From contig NC_086381.1 in NCBI RefSeq assembly GCF_036588685.1, positions 65,293,436 through 65,357,435 of the forward strand: DNA of 64,000 bases. Reading direction: 5' to 3'. Source of the stretch: Mytilus trossulus. Its lineage: Eukaryota > Mollusca > Bivalvia > Mytilida > Mytilidae. Positions 48,488 through 63,400 of the stretch are shown piece by piece (position 1 is the stretch's first letter; each line of letters begins with the position of its first letter). Both the position numbers and the translations under genes were made by a program. The notes beneath the pieces are model-generated. The model worked only from the letters and a program-made list of their open reading frames with translations. It had not been told where the DNA came from and did no database searches.

Positions 48488-51400
48488 GTAAGTATAGCGA
48501 TATTAGCTTAATTATATCATTGTTATATTTACTGTCAATATAATACGTCTTGTTTAAATTTCTATTTGCCTGCATCTTCACATAAATACTGCAAAGATTA
48601 TATATGTTAACCATAACAAAAAAGTCTATAAGATTGCATTAAAAATGGAGAACTTATGCGCTCTATTGTATACAAGGGGTTATTTTCAGTAGCATTTGTT
48701 TTCTAAACGGCAATTATTTCTTACCAAACTTTGAACGTCGGTTATTTAATGGCATGTACAATTCATGATACATCGAGTTTCTCTGACATTTAACATGTTT
48801 AACTAAAGGGTAATTTAAGGAAGGTGATAATGTTCTTAACCATCAGGTGTCAAAAGGTAATCTCGGCTGACGTAAGGGTTACATTTTACCGTGATTCGTA
48901 AAAATGCATTTATTGTGATTCCTCGGATATATCATATACATATCATTACCGTTATTTTTGGGAAACATTTAACGTGATTATAAAAAAGGTTTTGAATTGG
49001 TGGTCTAGCAACTAGACTATTTTCGTACAAACGATTTTGTCTTCGTTTTTTTTTTTTTTTTTAATATTTTCGATAGGAGTCACCTCTACGGTAGTTCACT
49101 ATAGTACTCTGGCATATTAGATCAATCAATTGGATACAAAAGACGGAAATATGAAAATATTATCAGTGGCAATACAAGATAATATAACAAAATGATAAAC
49201 CCCTGTTTGGTAATCAACATCAGTTTAAAAATAAGTGAACTGAAACAACTATTTGAAGCTGGTAAATACTGAGTTTGAATGTTGGCCTCTTAGATAAATT
49301 CAACTGCTTCACCATGGAAAAATTTAGAAAAGTATTAACTATTTACACCTCCATTAAATTAAATGTCCGTCAACGTAGACACCTTTCTAAATTAGAAGTA
49401 ATATGCACAGTGTATACATATGGTGTTTGAGATCTAGCTCAATATCTACAACATTATTTTATGAATTTGCAATATTTTTCTACAATGATCTATTTTTCCA
49501 ATATATGTGATCTGCAGTTTTTCATGATTTATCTAAAATGGAAGAATTTATGTATTTTTTGCATACCGTCTTTTGAATGAAAAAATGGAAATCACAAATG
49601 ATAAACTCCAAAGAAAACTAAAGAAAGAAAGTCCCTTATGGCCACATAAAAATTAAAAAAAAAAAAAACATCTAACGAATAGATAACTGTACTACTTCGA
49701 ACTTGGTGCAGGCATTCTCTTATTTAGAAAACTGTGGATAAAACCTGATTTTAAATCTAGCTAAACTCTCACTTGTGTAAGAGTCGCATTGAATTCGATT
49801 GTATTGACAATGATGTGTGAACAAATCAAACAGACATAATAGTGTCCTGAAAATAGTCAATTGCAAAAAACATAAATCACGGAAAACATTCTCGTATATA
49901 ACCCGACAATTCGCCGTTTCAGAATCTAATGCATCCTGGGTAATATTTTCAAAAGCGTAAAACCTTATAAACAATGGAAATTCAACCAATGACGTAACGT
50001 TATTTTCACTTTAGGGTACGAACAATGAAATTACCCATGATGCTTTAGATTCTGAAACGGCCAATTAACTATATGCTTATTGACACAATTCAAGGTGTTA
50101 TAACATGTGTTTTTTTTTTATCTAGATGGCACAAACGTAACGGGGTTAGAGTTTATTCGGACCTCTATGAGTAATTTTGGAATAGGAGAAAATAATAAAG
50201 TCGTCCTGAGATGTAAAGTACGCGGTGATGCAGAACCTCATTTCGAGGTATGTCTTTTTATATTCTGTAAACCATTATTTGATCGGATGCAAAGAACGTT
50301 TATATTTTAAAAGTAAACCTTAAACCATTTGAAAAATGTGATATTGGATCAGCTTTAAAATTTCTAGTATATAATTGGTTCACAACACGTCAAATTGGGA
50401 CTCTAATACCTTGTAGACAATAAGGTAAAGGTAAATCTTTATAGTATCTCTGACATTTTTAATGTCCTTTTTGTGCAACAAAAGATCGACTTCACTTCTA
50501 GTACTAATCAAAAATACAAATATGTTTTTTATTGGTCTAATCTATTCAAATTGATATTCTAATATGTGTCTTTCTATGATGTGATGATTCACTATTGATT
50601 CAGATAATGGAGAACGTTAAATCCCGCTACAATTGTTTGCAACTGTTCTAGGTCAGGAATCAGATGGTCAGTAGTAATCGTTTGTAATGTGATTCATAAG
50701 TGTTTCTGTGTTTTATATATATATATATATATATATATGTATTTGACTATATAAAAACGGAAAAACGAGAAACATAATAAACCACAGGTCTTGATATAAA
50801 AGGATTCTAAAATAAAATAAACATTTTCAACACCATAAAATACATGTTACAGTAAATAGAAATATTAAAATACTATTGTGACAATAATATGTTGAAAGAA
50901 TATGTGTCGCGTTTAGAGATTTGTTGACTGGCAATGAAACATTGAGAGGCTTTGATATGCGTCGAGAGATTTAGAAGCCTGAATATTGTTTGACTGGCAA
51001 TGAAATGTTGAGAGGATTTTGGATGAGTTAGGAGATTTATTTGACTGCCAATTAAACGTTGAGAGGCTTTGGTATGTACAGAGAGATGGTTTAAATGGCA
51101 TTGAACTGTTCAGAGAATTTTTATGCGGTAAGAGATTGTTAACTGCCAATTGTGAAATGTTGTGATGATTTGGAGTGCATTGAGAGAATTTTATACTGCT
51201 AGGAAATTTTGTGAGAATGTCAAATGCATTTAGACGGGAGATAAATTAAATACAACGACATATTGAGAGAACTTGGTATGTGTTGAGAGATTTATCGACT
51301 GGTAGTGAAATTTTGGAGGAATCTTAATGTTTTGATAGATTCGTTGCCTGACAGTGAATGTTAACCTGTTTTATCTAAATTTTTTCGGTTAGTGGGTGAA

Positions 51401-54400
51401 GATGGACAGTTCAACGTCTGCACACTCAAAAATATATCACACTAATGACGGACGATATTCTATCTACTTAAAACAACAACCCGGGCATCGATACAGCAGC
51501 AAACTTGTAATACAAAACACACAAGCCTCGGACTCTGGAATTTACAAGTGCCGCGTTAATGTTAGATGGTCTGCTGTCATAGAAAGACATTATAGAGTCC
51601 ATGTTCAAGGTAAACTTAATAAAAACATATATGGTACTTATATACATATATCTATATTAATGTGGCAGATCAAGGAGAACAAAATGGGCATTTTGTTATA
51701 TAAGTAGAGTAAAATGTATATATACATTGATCCCCTATATCCATTTATTATTTGCTACTTTAAAAATGAAGGTTCTAGATCTGCCTTTGGGTTGGCAAGT
51801 TTTTGTAGCTTACTCTTCACATTTAGTGTCTCTATAATATCAGTTTTACTTTTTTTAATCAAAAATGTGTTATTGATCTTCACCATAAAAAATATATCTT
51901 ACAGTTTTGTTCAAGGGTTAAGGTCAAACGTCATAAAGATAATAACATTTAGAAATAAACCTTAACGAAATTGCACATCTTCTGTCATCATTATACAATA
52001 TGAAGATATGTATGCTTTATTTAATTATCAATTAAGGCAACGGGGTCCTACCAAGATGTTACTTTACAACAAAACTACAGCTTTAGTTGTGTGGTCTTTA
52101 CAGTTCAAAAGCAATAACACTGCTCCTACAATATTTCAATACGGTATAAATATATGTTACTTAGTTTAGAGCTTCGTTGTCTTTTAGAATATGATTTTTC
52201 CGTATACTGATGACAAAGAAGACATTGCAAAACGAGCTAACAAATATTGTCACGACTTGGTTAACCACAATAAATATATTAGCCACATTTGACCAAGGCA
52301 ACATGGCGAACTTAAATCTTCTGGTTTGAGTGTCTATCCTATTTCCCATGATTCATTTTAGGCATTGGTAATTCAAATTTTGTTTGGGACTTTTGTTTTA
52401 TTTCTATTTTTTTATCAGAACATCTGGACAATTGATATTTTTAATGGATTATATCTATCAACCACACAGTCATGCTTTAGTGATACGTTATATGTGTAAT
52501 TATTAGTCAGATATTTCGAGTGGAAGAATTACACACTTCAGTCACTGTAGCTCAAACGTTCAATATTGAAGTGTATCTTATAGTAATGAAGCATATTGCG
52601 GTATATATGGTTCCTAAACTTAAAAGTAAAATTACAAAAAAACTTCACTCCGAAAAAAATTCAAAGCGGAAAGTTCCTGATCAAATGGCAAAATGAAATG
52701 ATAAAACATATCAAACAAATGGATAATAATTCTCGTATTCCTGACTAAGTAAAGGCATTTCCAAATTTTGTGGATAAAAACTGGTTTTAAAACGCTAACC
52801 ACCTCTCACTTGTATGTCAGTTGCATCAAATTTAATTATATTTACAACGGTACAAAATAGACACAAAAGGCAAAACTTTCAAAAAAGGAAAAAAAGCAGT
52901 CATCACCGTATCACAATCCTAATCAGAATGAAAAAAACAAATCTTTAACAAATAAGCACAAAAAGGCAGACATCAAATTTAACAACCACGATCATTGCCT
53001 ACTTATTTTTGTATTTTAAATCAACGTATACAGGTTTGAAATATTAAACCAGTATCACCTTTAAAAACAAAAACAATCAATAGATCAATACGTATATATC
53101 CACAACGAATCCCGTTAAAATATTTATGTACTATAAAATGATTATATATCCTGGACAACTACTAAATAGAGGTCATATCTATTTCAGAATCTCTTTTCAC
53201 TCCGATTAGACTAGAATCGTATACACAAGAAGGTGAAGGAATCGTTCAAATTCGCAATAAGAACAAATGGACCTATTTTTATTACTATGATTTCAGTACA
53301 GTAAAGGCCTCTATTGTGTGTCGGTCTCTTGGATATCCGTATGTATACAATTATAACAACTAACTAGATTTTTAATAAAATTTAGAATGACCATGTTAAA
53401 TGTGTCAAAGAGACAATAACCCGCTAACAGAACAGAAAACAGCCCACGGCCGACGATAGGTCTTTAACAAAACGAGAGAATCACGCAAATGAAATTCGGA
53501 CTCATTAACAAAAATGTGCTCTTAATCCTACATTCAACATCCAGATCACATATATAGATTTAATGACTATGATTAACATTTGAATATGTCTACGACTTTG
53601 ATGTACATCTAGAAATTCATAATATGGGTTGGTTTAACACATTTATTTACGATAGAGGAGATAATTTAAGCTTGACAACATTCTGTTTTTAGAGGTTTAA
53701 CTTGCTATTATTACATTTTTATACATTCATGGGAAGAGGTTGTTAAATAATTTGTTCCAAATGGTGAAGGTGGGGTTTTTATTGTATAAATACCGTTTTA
53801 AGGTAATGTGGAATATATATCTATTCAAATAAACAGATATTTGAGAGCCGTGTTCATTTTTCCATCCACGCTTCTCCATAAAGGACTTATTTCACTATAC
53901 TCTATCATGTTTATATCAATCTTGGCCATAATCTATCATGTTCATATTATTCTTGACCATTTTTTATCATACTACATCATATTTGATCATACTCTATCAT
54001 GTTTATATCATACTTGATTATATTCTATCATGTTTGCATCATACTTGATCCTACTCTATCATGTTTGTATTATATTTGATCATACTCTATCATGTTAATA
54101 TTATATTTGATCATACTCTATCCTGTTTATATAATATTAGATCCTACTCTATCATCTTTATATCATATTTGATCCTACTCTGTCATGTTTATATCATATT
54201 AGATCATACTCTATCATGTTTATATCATATAAGATCCTACTCTATTATGTGTATATCATATAAGATCCTACTCTATTATGTTTATATCATATTTGATCCT
54301 ACTCCATCATGTTTGTATAATATTTGATCATACTCTATCATGTTTATACCACTCTTGATAATACTCTATCATGTTTATATCATATAAGTATTTACTCTAT

Positions 54401-57400
54401 TATGTTTATATCATATTTGATCCTACTCTATCATGTTTATATCATATTTGATCCTACTCTATTATGTTTATATCCTATTTGATCATTCTCTATCATGTTA
54501 TATTATATTTGATCATACTCTATCATGTTTATATTATATTTGATCATACTCCATCATGTTTATATTATATTTGATCATACTCTATCATGTTATATCATAC
54601 AAAATCATTATTTCTGTTGCATCAACACCATTCATCTTGCATCACGTTTTGTTTCTTTCTAAAAGTATGACGTTTGACGTCGATTTAATAATCTTGCTAA
54701 TGAGATTACGTCTCTGATGATTTATATCCAATGGTAAAAAAAGAGAGTTATTATAACTGGGGCACCTTCGAATGTGTTACACTCACAATCACGAAGAGGT
54801 CAATTGTAATTAAACATCTGTGTTACAGATAACCATGGCTATGTTCCGATGGTAGTATCCACAATGCAGTCATCTTTCCCTCTATGTAACGTCACAGAAT
54901 GACTTATAAACGAATTAAGTTCATTCCGGTGGTGCCACTTGTTGACCGGGATTTTCTGTCTCTTCTTTGAGAGCCTGAGATCATTGCTTTTTTGTGGCCA
55001 GGTGTGTTGTGTGTTTGTGTTTTACAACTCTTAGTTTTGTGTGTAGTTTTTTTTTATATAAACTCCTGTTAGCCTTTTCATATGTTTTCGGTTTTTTTTC
55101 CTGCTACGATGCTTCCAGTTCCGTCATACCGTATCAATGTGAATGTACGTGAAGTATTTCCACCATTTTTTTTTCATTTCAAAGAAGTTTAAAGTTAGAA
55201 ATAAGGGAATGAAGCGTTAATGCAGTAAAACCAATGTGTCAAGAAAAAAAATCAAATTAGAAGACATATATGCTTTGTTGTGCTTTCGTTTTTAATGAAA
55301 TGTTTGTGTTAACATTAGTACAGATACGCTGTGATGTTAAATATATTCCTTGCAATAGCTTTTTCATTATTACGCGTTAAATGCATGTTTGTTGCAAACA
55401 ACAGAAGTTTAAAAGCTGACAATCTTCTTTCTTTGGCAGATATGGAGGTGTACCACGAATAACATATGAGGAGGAAGGTATTTTTCGTTTCAATTATTGG
55501 AGGCACAAGAAAAATAGAAATCCAATGTGTATAAATGGAATAAGTTGTTTACCAAATATTACCGATATTGGCCAATGTAACTTGAAGAAACTATCTAAAT
55601 GTTATCTGTCACATATAGTTGGAGTAACTTGTAGGCTCGAACCTGTAAAAAGTAAGTTATATGTTGAGGAGTATCAGAAAGTATGTAATCTATATTCAGG
55701 GTCATGCGATTGTTCTGTAAATCAACATATAATTATCTGTACACGATTGTAAGTTGTACGTTCTTTAATATGTTTTTCTTTTCTTTTTGTAAAATGTTAA
55801 TCACATGAATATGAGTGGAAAATGAAGAAGAATAACCAGGTACGTTTCTATTTTCTATGAATATCTGTAATGATCGTCAGACGCGCGATTGGTTTATAAA
55901 AGACACACCAGTGACGCTCGAATAAAAAAAGTTAAAAGGAGCATATAAAGTACTAAGTTGAATAGTATTGAGGAACAAAAATTCCTAAAACTGTTGCCAA
56001 ATACTGCTGTTATCCTTACTCTGAGGTAGAAGTGCCTGAGTATTTTAAATATTTGTAATATTTGTAAACAGCTAATTTATGGTTACGACGATATCAATGA
56101 TAGTTCATGTCAATATAGAAGTGCTGTCTTCCGGGCTAATGATACCCTCTGGAATAAAACCTCTCAAAGTAGTGGCATCGACCCTTTTCAAGTATTTCTC
56201 ATACATAGTGATAAGCAAGTGTTGGATAACATGCTTTCAAAATGTTGTCATTTATTGTCTAATGCAGTATTTTTTTTCATATATTTACAGGTATCATACT
56301 TTCTAATATGCATATATCTTTCAACCTTAACTTAATTGCGTGCACAAAGAGATAAATTGCAAACATCTAAAATTATATATATTATGGACTCGTTTTCTGT
56401 TCTTCAAATGTACAAAAAAGAATAACAAGTAAGTTTTATTTAAACTTTATATATCTTGAATTCAGTTCCAGATATACCCGTTCGTCTGATAATACCAGAA
56501 AAGGATGTCCAGAATTTAAGAGAAGGTGTCGTAGAAGTCTTCTTAAATGACCACTGGGGATTTGTTTTAGGAATCGGACAGTCCGAAGTTAATGCTCTTT
56601 GCAAAACACTTGGTTTTAAGTATGTAAACTTTATCTATTTTGCTGTGAACAACATAATATGGTCGCAATTTGTATTAACGAGGGAATTTTCTTTCCACAA
56701 TTTTACAACTCCAAAATCAACCAATCACAATGCGGGATTTTATGCTTCGAGCATGATTTTTGTGCTCCAAGCACTGAACAAAGTTTATGACTGCAACCCC
56801 TGATACTGACTTTGTTATTCGTTTCTTAAGGTTTCACTGTAAGGCTATATTGTGAATAAACACGCTGTTAGATATGTTGTATAATAGATCCCCAATTCGC
56901 AATGCAGAGTCGAATAGACAAACATATGAATATAATAAAATGACGTAATAAAAATGGACAGTTAAATTTGCAGCACATACATACAATAGTAAATACATTT
57001 ACTATTAGGATTTAAAAGAGGTGACAAATATACCAGAGGATCAGTCAAACGCATAAATCGAAAATACACTGACAACGTCATGGCTAAAAATGAAAAAGAC
57101 AAACAAACAATAGTACACATGACACAACATAGAAAACTAAAGAATAAGCAACATGAACACCACCAAAAACTGGGGGTGATCTCAGGTTCCCCGGGAGGGT
57201 AAGCAGATCCTGCTCCACGTGGGCACCCGTCGTGTTGCTCATGTTATAATTAATCCAGTAAATAGTCTAATTTGGTAGATCACATTCATGAGAGGGAAAG
57301 GGATTGTAGTTACGACGTAAGGAATATATCCGATATATTTTGTGAAACAGTTATTCCATAACGGTCAAACAACTTGTGATGGCGTCCGTAAAGTTTTAAG

Positions 57401-60400
57401 ACAAGTGTGTTTAAATCTTTTAATACTTCTTGTTAAAGGTATGGTGGTCAGAGTTATAAAACTGTAGATGTTCTTCAAAGTTCTCATTTTGGTCGTCTTG
57501 ACATTACAACTGAAATTTTGCAAAACTTTTCATGTCCAGAAGAGGCATTGCATTTAAATGAGTGCAGTGATATGGAGTGGACAGAACGTTCGTGGTTTGG
57601 ATGGGATAGGTGGAACATTTTGTCTATAAGATGTTGGACATATGCAGAAATTAGTAAGTGGAAAAACAACTTTTCAAAACATTGATAATAAATTTCAATA
57701 GTACAAAATGAAGGAATACAATTGAGAATGGAAATGGGGAATGTATCAAAGAGACAACAACCCGACCATAGAACAAACAACAGCAGAAGGTCACCAACAG
57801 GTCTTCAATGTAATGAGAAATTCCCTCACCAGGAGGCGTCCTTCAGTTGTCCCTAAACAAATATATACTAATTTCCAAATTGTATTCAAGAAACTAAAAT
57901 TAAAATGATACAAGACTAACAAAGACCAGAGGCTCCTGACTTGGAACAGGCGCAAACATGCGGCAGGGTTAAACATGTTTATGAGATCTCAACCCCCCCC
58001 CCTATACATCTAGCCAATGTAGAAAAGTAAACGCATAACAATACGTACATTTAAAATTTATGTATTTATATGTATATATAACGTGTACATTTATTTAAGA
58101 ACAATATAATCTAAACAAATGAAATATCATTTAATTTTACATTTTACAACTTAAAGCTACCGAAATAGCAACATATATACTATTATCAATTCAATAGTAG
58201 ATATATGTCAATATAATATGTCAACAACAAATACTATCCTGTTGAGAGATCGGCCATCTCTACAATGCCAAAGATGTGTAATGTTCGCGAAGATTTGATA
58301 TCGCGATCTCTGAGCGTTTTTCTTTTTGTTTTTTGGCTAGGTTTTCAATAGTTTTATTAAAATTAGTAAATTAGTTTAAAGAATACTTCCCTCGCGGAAA
58401 TTTTACGATATTCACATAAACATTTGCGAATAGACGGTCACTAATTTGGTGTTATTGCATTTACAAAGACTAACGTTTCTCCTAATTGACAGCTGTGTAT
58501 TTTAAAAATTGTAATTGCCTTAATACGATTCATTACCAAATTAATAAATAAGATATATTTCCGTTTTGAAATCAGAAGAACATCAGACTTACTATTCCGT
58601 ATATTGTTCAGCGTCATTCTTTGCGTTTAAGAAATTCTTAAGTAAAGGATAATTTACCGAAGAAATTTTAAGAATTGTGTAAGTTAAAACATATGATTAC
58701 GGAATTGAAGTGTCTCTATAGGTTGCAATCTTATAAATACAGCTGTTTCTCAAACTACGCATTTTTGGAGAGATTTAGAATATTCATAGATAATAAATTT
58801 TGTTTACACTCTGGTTCTCAGTTCGGATCTGTAGGTTGTATCTCATAGAGACATAACTTGGGAATGTAATTAGTAAATACACATGTAAATATTGTTTATA
58901 CTGAAACCTGTGGAAACCATACAGTCGAGATAGTGGTAGTTAAGAAATTAAGTGTGAGTTTAAACTCATAGAAGTTCGGGGCAGATAAAAGTTGAAAATA
59001 TGCCACACAGTCTTATATTTTGACCTATATATAAAAATAATAGTGCATATGAACTTTATATTCTAGGATATGATTATTTTCAAAACTTCATTGTAAAAGT
59101 GGAACAGTTTTAGCTGTAAAGGGAGTTCCTATGGGAAAATTCAGTGTCAATATTCAGAGAAATGCAACCTATAAACTTATTTAAGTTAATGGTAAAGTAA
59201 AGTATTGACGACGAGAAATATATAATATATTAGCAAAGTTTCAATGAATTAATGAATTTCGGGTTTAGATTAGACATTTGTGGTCACTTGTTAGTAATTA
59301 GAAAGCAAAGCAAAACAGTATTCACTTTATTCATTCAATCATATTTTATTTTAGGTAATTCAGGAGAGCGAATACGACTAGCAGGATTAAACAAAGAACA
59401 CGAAGGACGAGTCGAAATTTTGCATAACAATACTTGGGGGATTATCAATGATTATTGGTTTGGTTATCCAGGAGCAAATGTGTTCTGTAAAATGATGGGG
59501 TATCAGTAAGTATTTTTTTAAATAGAGAAATTGTATTAAATAACAACAACTGATTTGAATATGCATTTTTGGGAATTGTAAGAAGCCTTGTTTTATTTGT
59601 TCTTTTTCTATTCACACTCTGGTATTGTTTTGTTATTGTCAAATCGTCAAAAGCTACAGATAAACAACACATTGCAAACTCTCTAAAAAAAATGCTCAAA
59701 ACTATGTTGTTTTCTCTTATTGTTGCTTAGTTTTTTTTACCAAATCACTGTACATTTATATGCATGTGATCAGCGATATCACAAACTAGTATCTTTTTGA
59801 TTAAACTCAGCGTTGTATGAATAAAATACATAGAGAAAAACTAATCTAGACAGTTTTTTTTGTTTTTTGTTATATCTACTTTACGTGACTCTGCATTTAT
59901 GTATACCGTCATACTTTGAACGACAAAATTATTTTTATGTCTACCTGTGCGAATTTCAAACGCGCAATTTTACACCAGTACTGAAAACCTTTTATCCTTT
60001 ACGGGTAGACTTTACATAGATAAAGTAAGTCGTATAAAAAAAACTAAATGAGTATGTTAGATTTGGTGCATGCCTTTTTGTGTTTCTTCGTTACAATTGT
60101 TGTTTTTATAGTGATATTAAGATGATAACACAACATTGACTGCTGTACCCCTATTTTTGACATTTTTACTCTTTGAGTATGTTTGTTGTGTTCATGCATC
60201 GTTGACAATGTAATACAATTTGATGCGACTGTCATACAAGTGAGAGGTTTAGCTAGCTATAAAACCAGGTTCATCCACCATTTTCTAAATTAGAGAATGC
60301 CTGTTCCAAGTTAGGAATATGACAGTTGTTATCCATTCGTTTGATTTGTTTGGACTTTTGATTTTGCCTTTTGAATTTTGATTTTCCTTTTTAAATTTTC

Positions 60401-63400
60401 CTCGGAGTTCAATATTTTTGTGCTTTTACTTTTTATACATTAACTTTGAAATCAAACATGAATGTGCTATAGTTAAATTTCATGTATCTCAAAAACAATG
60501 ACATCAAAAAGTTTAAACTTCTCATATTGAAAGCAATTAAATAGATAAAACTTGCAGGCGAGAGAGAACGTTCGTAATCATTATGAAATGAATATCATTT
60601 ATACTAAGTAATTTAAAGAAATATTATTAAAATTGTCTTTTTAAACTTGATAATTTAAGTCATCGTCTATGTCAACGTTTATGAAAACCATCACGCAAAA
60701 ATGAATGAAGATTTGCTAGTTTTACATCGTCAAAGACTTATCATTTAGTTCCACATTGTGTCATGTACTCTCGTGCAATTATACTGTATATAATGCGGGT
60801 CAGAACTATTAGACTGCAGTCAATTTCTCTGTCGGAAATATTACTAATCAAAGCTTATAATTGTCGACTTGGGAAACGCGTTAAACCTGAAACTCTTTTT
60901 TAGTTTTTCAAGTATTGTTTAATTCAAATTATCTATTATCTAGGTATGGCGGATTGCCGATATATGATAAGTTCATTCCCGGACAGGGACCACTATGGAT
61001 AGACTACATCGAATGTCCTTTACTTGCCAACGATTTACAGGACTGTGAGTTTGATTGGACAAGTGAGAAGGACAAAATTGCCCTTGGTATAGGACCAGCA
61101 GTTGTTAAATGCCGGACAGAACCGATTGAAGGTGTTTAGATTGAATTTTGTGATTCAGATTGTGGTTTGATTTTTTGAGTTAAGGGAAACCCAATCAAAA
61201 AAGATAAGTTGATAAGCATAATAAGGAATATATCAAATAAAATGTATGCATAACATTTTTTCGATAATGATAAAATTGGTTATAGTTCAAGCACTTTAAA
61301 CTGTATGGCAATTCAACTTGTGAAATCAATACCTCTGTGAACACTTCGAGTGATTTCCGACGATACTAATATTTGGTTTGTTTCAATTTTCTGCTCGAAC
61401 AATAGTACAATATAGAGATTGGTCATTGTTTTTAATTTATTTCAGTACCAGAAGTGAAGTTTAGATTACAAGCAGGATGGAGAAGAGAAATACTTGAGTA
61501 CTTTAAAGACGGATACTGGGGATATGTTTGTGGAGCCTACATGGGGACCTCTGAGGCATCGATGTTCTGTCATCAGTTAGGTTTTACGTAAGTGGAATAT
61601 CATTGGCTATAAATTGAAACTTTAGATAATAGCCTTTCTTTCGTGTTTTTGATTTTTGTTCAACCACAGATTGAGGTCTGGTGCTGGCATGTCAGTAACT
61701 GAGAGAAGTCCTCTGTTAACATGGTTAAGTTATAAATGAAGTATGGTCATTTCGCTTAGTTCATATGTTACTCATTCAGACATCGGACCTAGACTTCTTT
61801 TTAACCGATCTTTACTGTGTTTCTTGCAGTGTGTTTCTTTATTCTATATTTGCTAGAGACATAGCAGCAGGGTTTATATCTAAAAAAAAAAAGGATAACC
61901 CCAACGTATATTGCCTTAAGTCAGGAGCATCTAGCCTTTGTATTTTTTTTTTATAATAATATCAATTCATTTATTTGATTTGTAGTTAAGTATGACGTCG
62001 ATTTTCACTGAACGAATATATGTTTTTTGTCAGAAGCAGACTGATTTTCTCGCTTTGTTGAAAACCCAGTGACCTTCGGTAGTTATTTGCTCTTTGATCA
62101 GGTTGTTGTCATTTGATATATTCTCATTTCCTTTATCAGTTATATCGAGTATTATATTCATGTTGTTTATATTCGTATATAGATATAGGTTAGTCAGATC
62201 AGTATAAAAGCATAACAGACTGGTTTCAAATTATTAAAATTTTCTCCATTCCGGATATTCTGTTTATTGTCGTTTAGTATTTTACGTTTTTTTGTATAAC
62301 ATCATAATGTATTCATTCATTGTTTATAAAGGTACGCATTGAAATTAAGCATTTGACTTTTCAAAACTGTTTCTAAACAATCCAATGCTTACTTGTTTGT
62401 ATAGTCTTGAATTAAAATACATGCGCAGTATCCACCATATTAATTATAATACAGCAATACAATGACAGCATGGTAAGTAAGAGAGCAATGTTATATCTAT
62501 ATTCATAATAATGAGCTGCATGAAATGCAATGAAACTAAAAATTGTATTGTATATTATGAAGAATTTTTAACACATTCATAATTAAAACAATGGCTTATT
62601 TGACAACTGATAGTTGCCTTAGAACTATCTTTTCGTAAAGGGGCAATGTAAAAGAAGTCGTTCATTTGATGAAAATGGCATGAAATACCTTTACTGAGAG
62701 TGTGAAAATACGTAGACCCGTAAAGGGCTATCTAGTAAATAAAGACATGAAATATAATAGCCAACGTTATGGAATATCAACTTTCAGTGAAGAACTACAT
62801 AGAAGCATACTTTGAATTTAACGTATACACAAAAAATGAAAAAGTTAATTTTGAAAATAGGGCATGTGATAACAGCAATACTGACAGTTAATTCAATTTT
62901 TTTTGTTCTCTTTTAACTTTTTACTTTTTTCATTATTTCTTTTTTCTTATTTTCTTTTTTAAATCAGTCATGGTGGACATATCATTATTGATGTGGATGA
63001 AGGAAGAGAAGGAGAGAATGATAATAGGAAAGATATTGCACCAACAATTCTAAAAAACATAGAATGTCCATGGAATTCTGTAGATCTCGATCAGTGTTCA
63101 GAACGAGAATGGAGTTACAAAGATAATAGAATAATTTGCGACTCACATAAGCGAGATTTAAGACTAAAGTGTAGGTCAAAACCTTTTCCAGGTAATAAAT
63201 TATTTTCGATGTATTTATGAATTTATCGAAGTTTTGCGCATTATTATGATTATTGAACATCTTGAAAGACGAGTGGTGAAAAGTAAAATATTTTTTTTTA
63301 CTGAACTCCGAGGAAAATTTTAAAAAGGAAAGTCCCTAATCAAATACAAAACTGGATGCTACGTATATTGTATGTAATATCACTCTTACAATAAGTATAG

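Noticed and set aside
54061..54327. Open frame with repeated LYHIRSYSIM-like units
   Set aside because: It is produced by the 31 bp minisatellite period, lies in an intron and has no domain.
53885..54600. CRISPR-like regular repeats
   Set aside because: The units are contiguous without unique spacers and the DNA is eukaryotic; it is a minisatellite.
56620..56803. Extension of exon 6 past 56619
   Set aside because: The frame stays open into the intron, but a consensus donor at 56620 and exact phase match to exon 7 (continuing LGFKYGG) show that splicing is the better reading.
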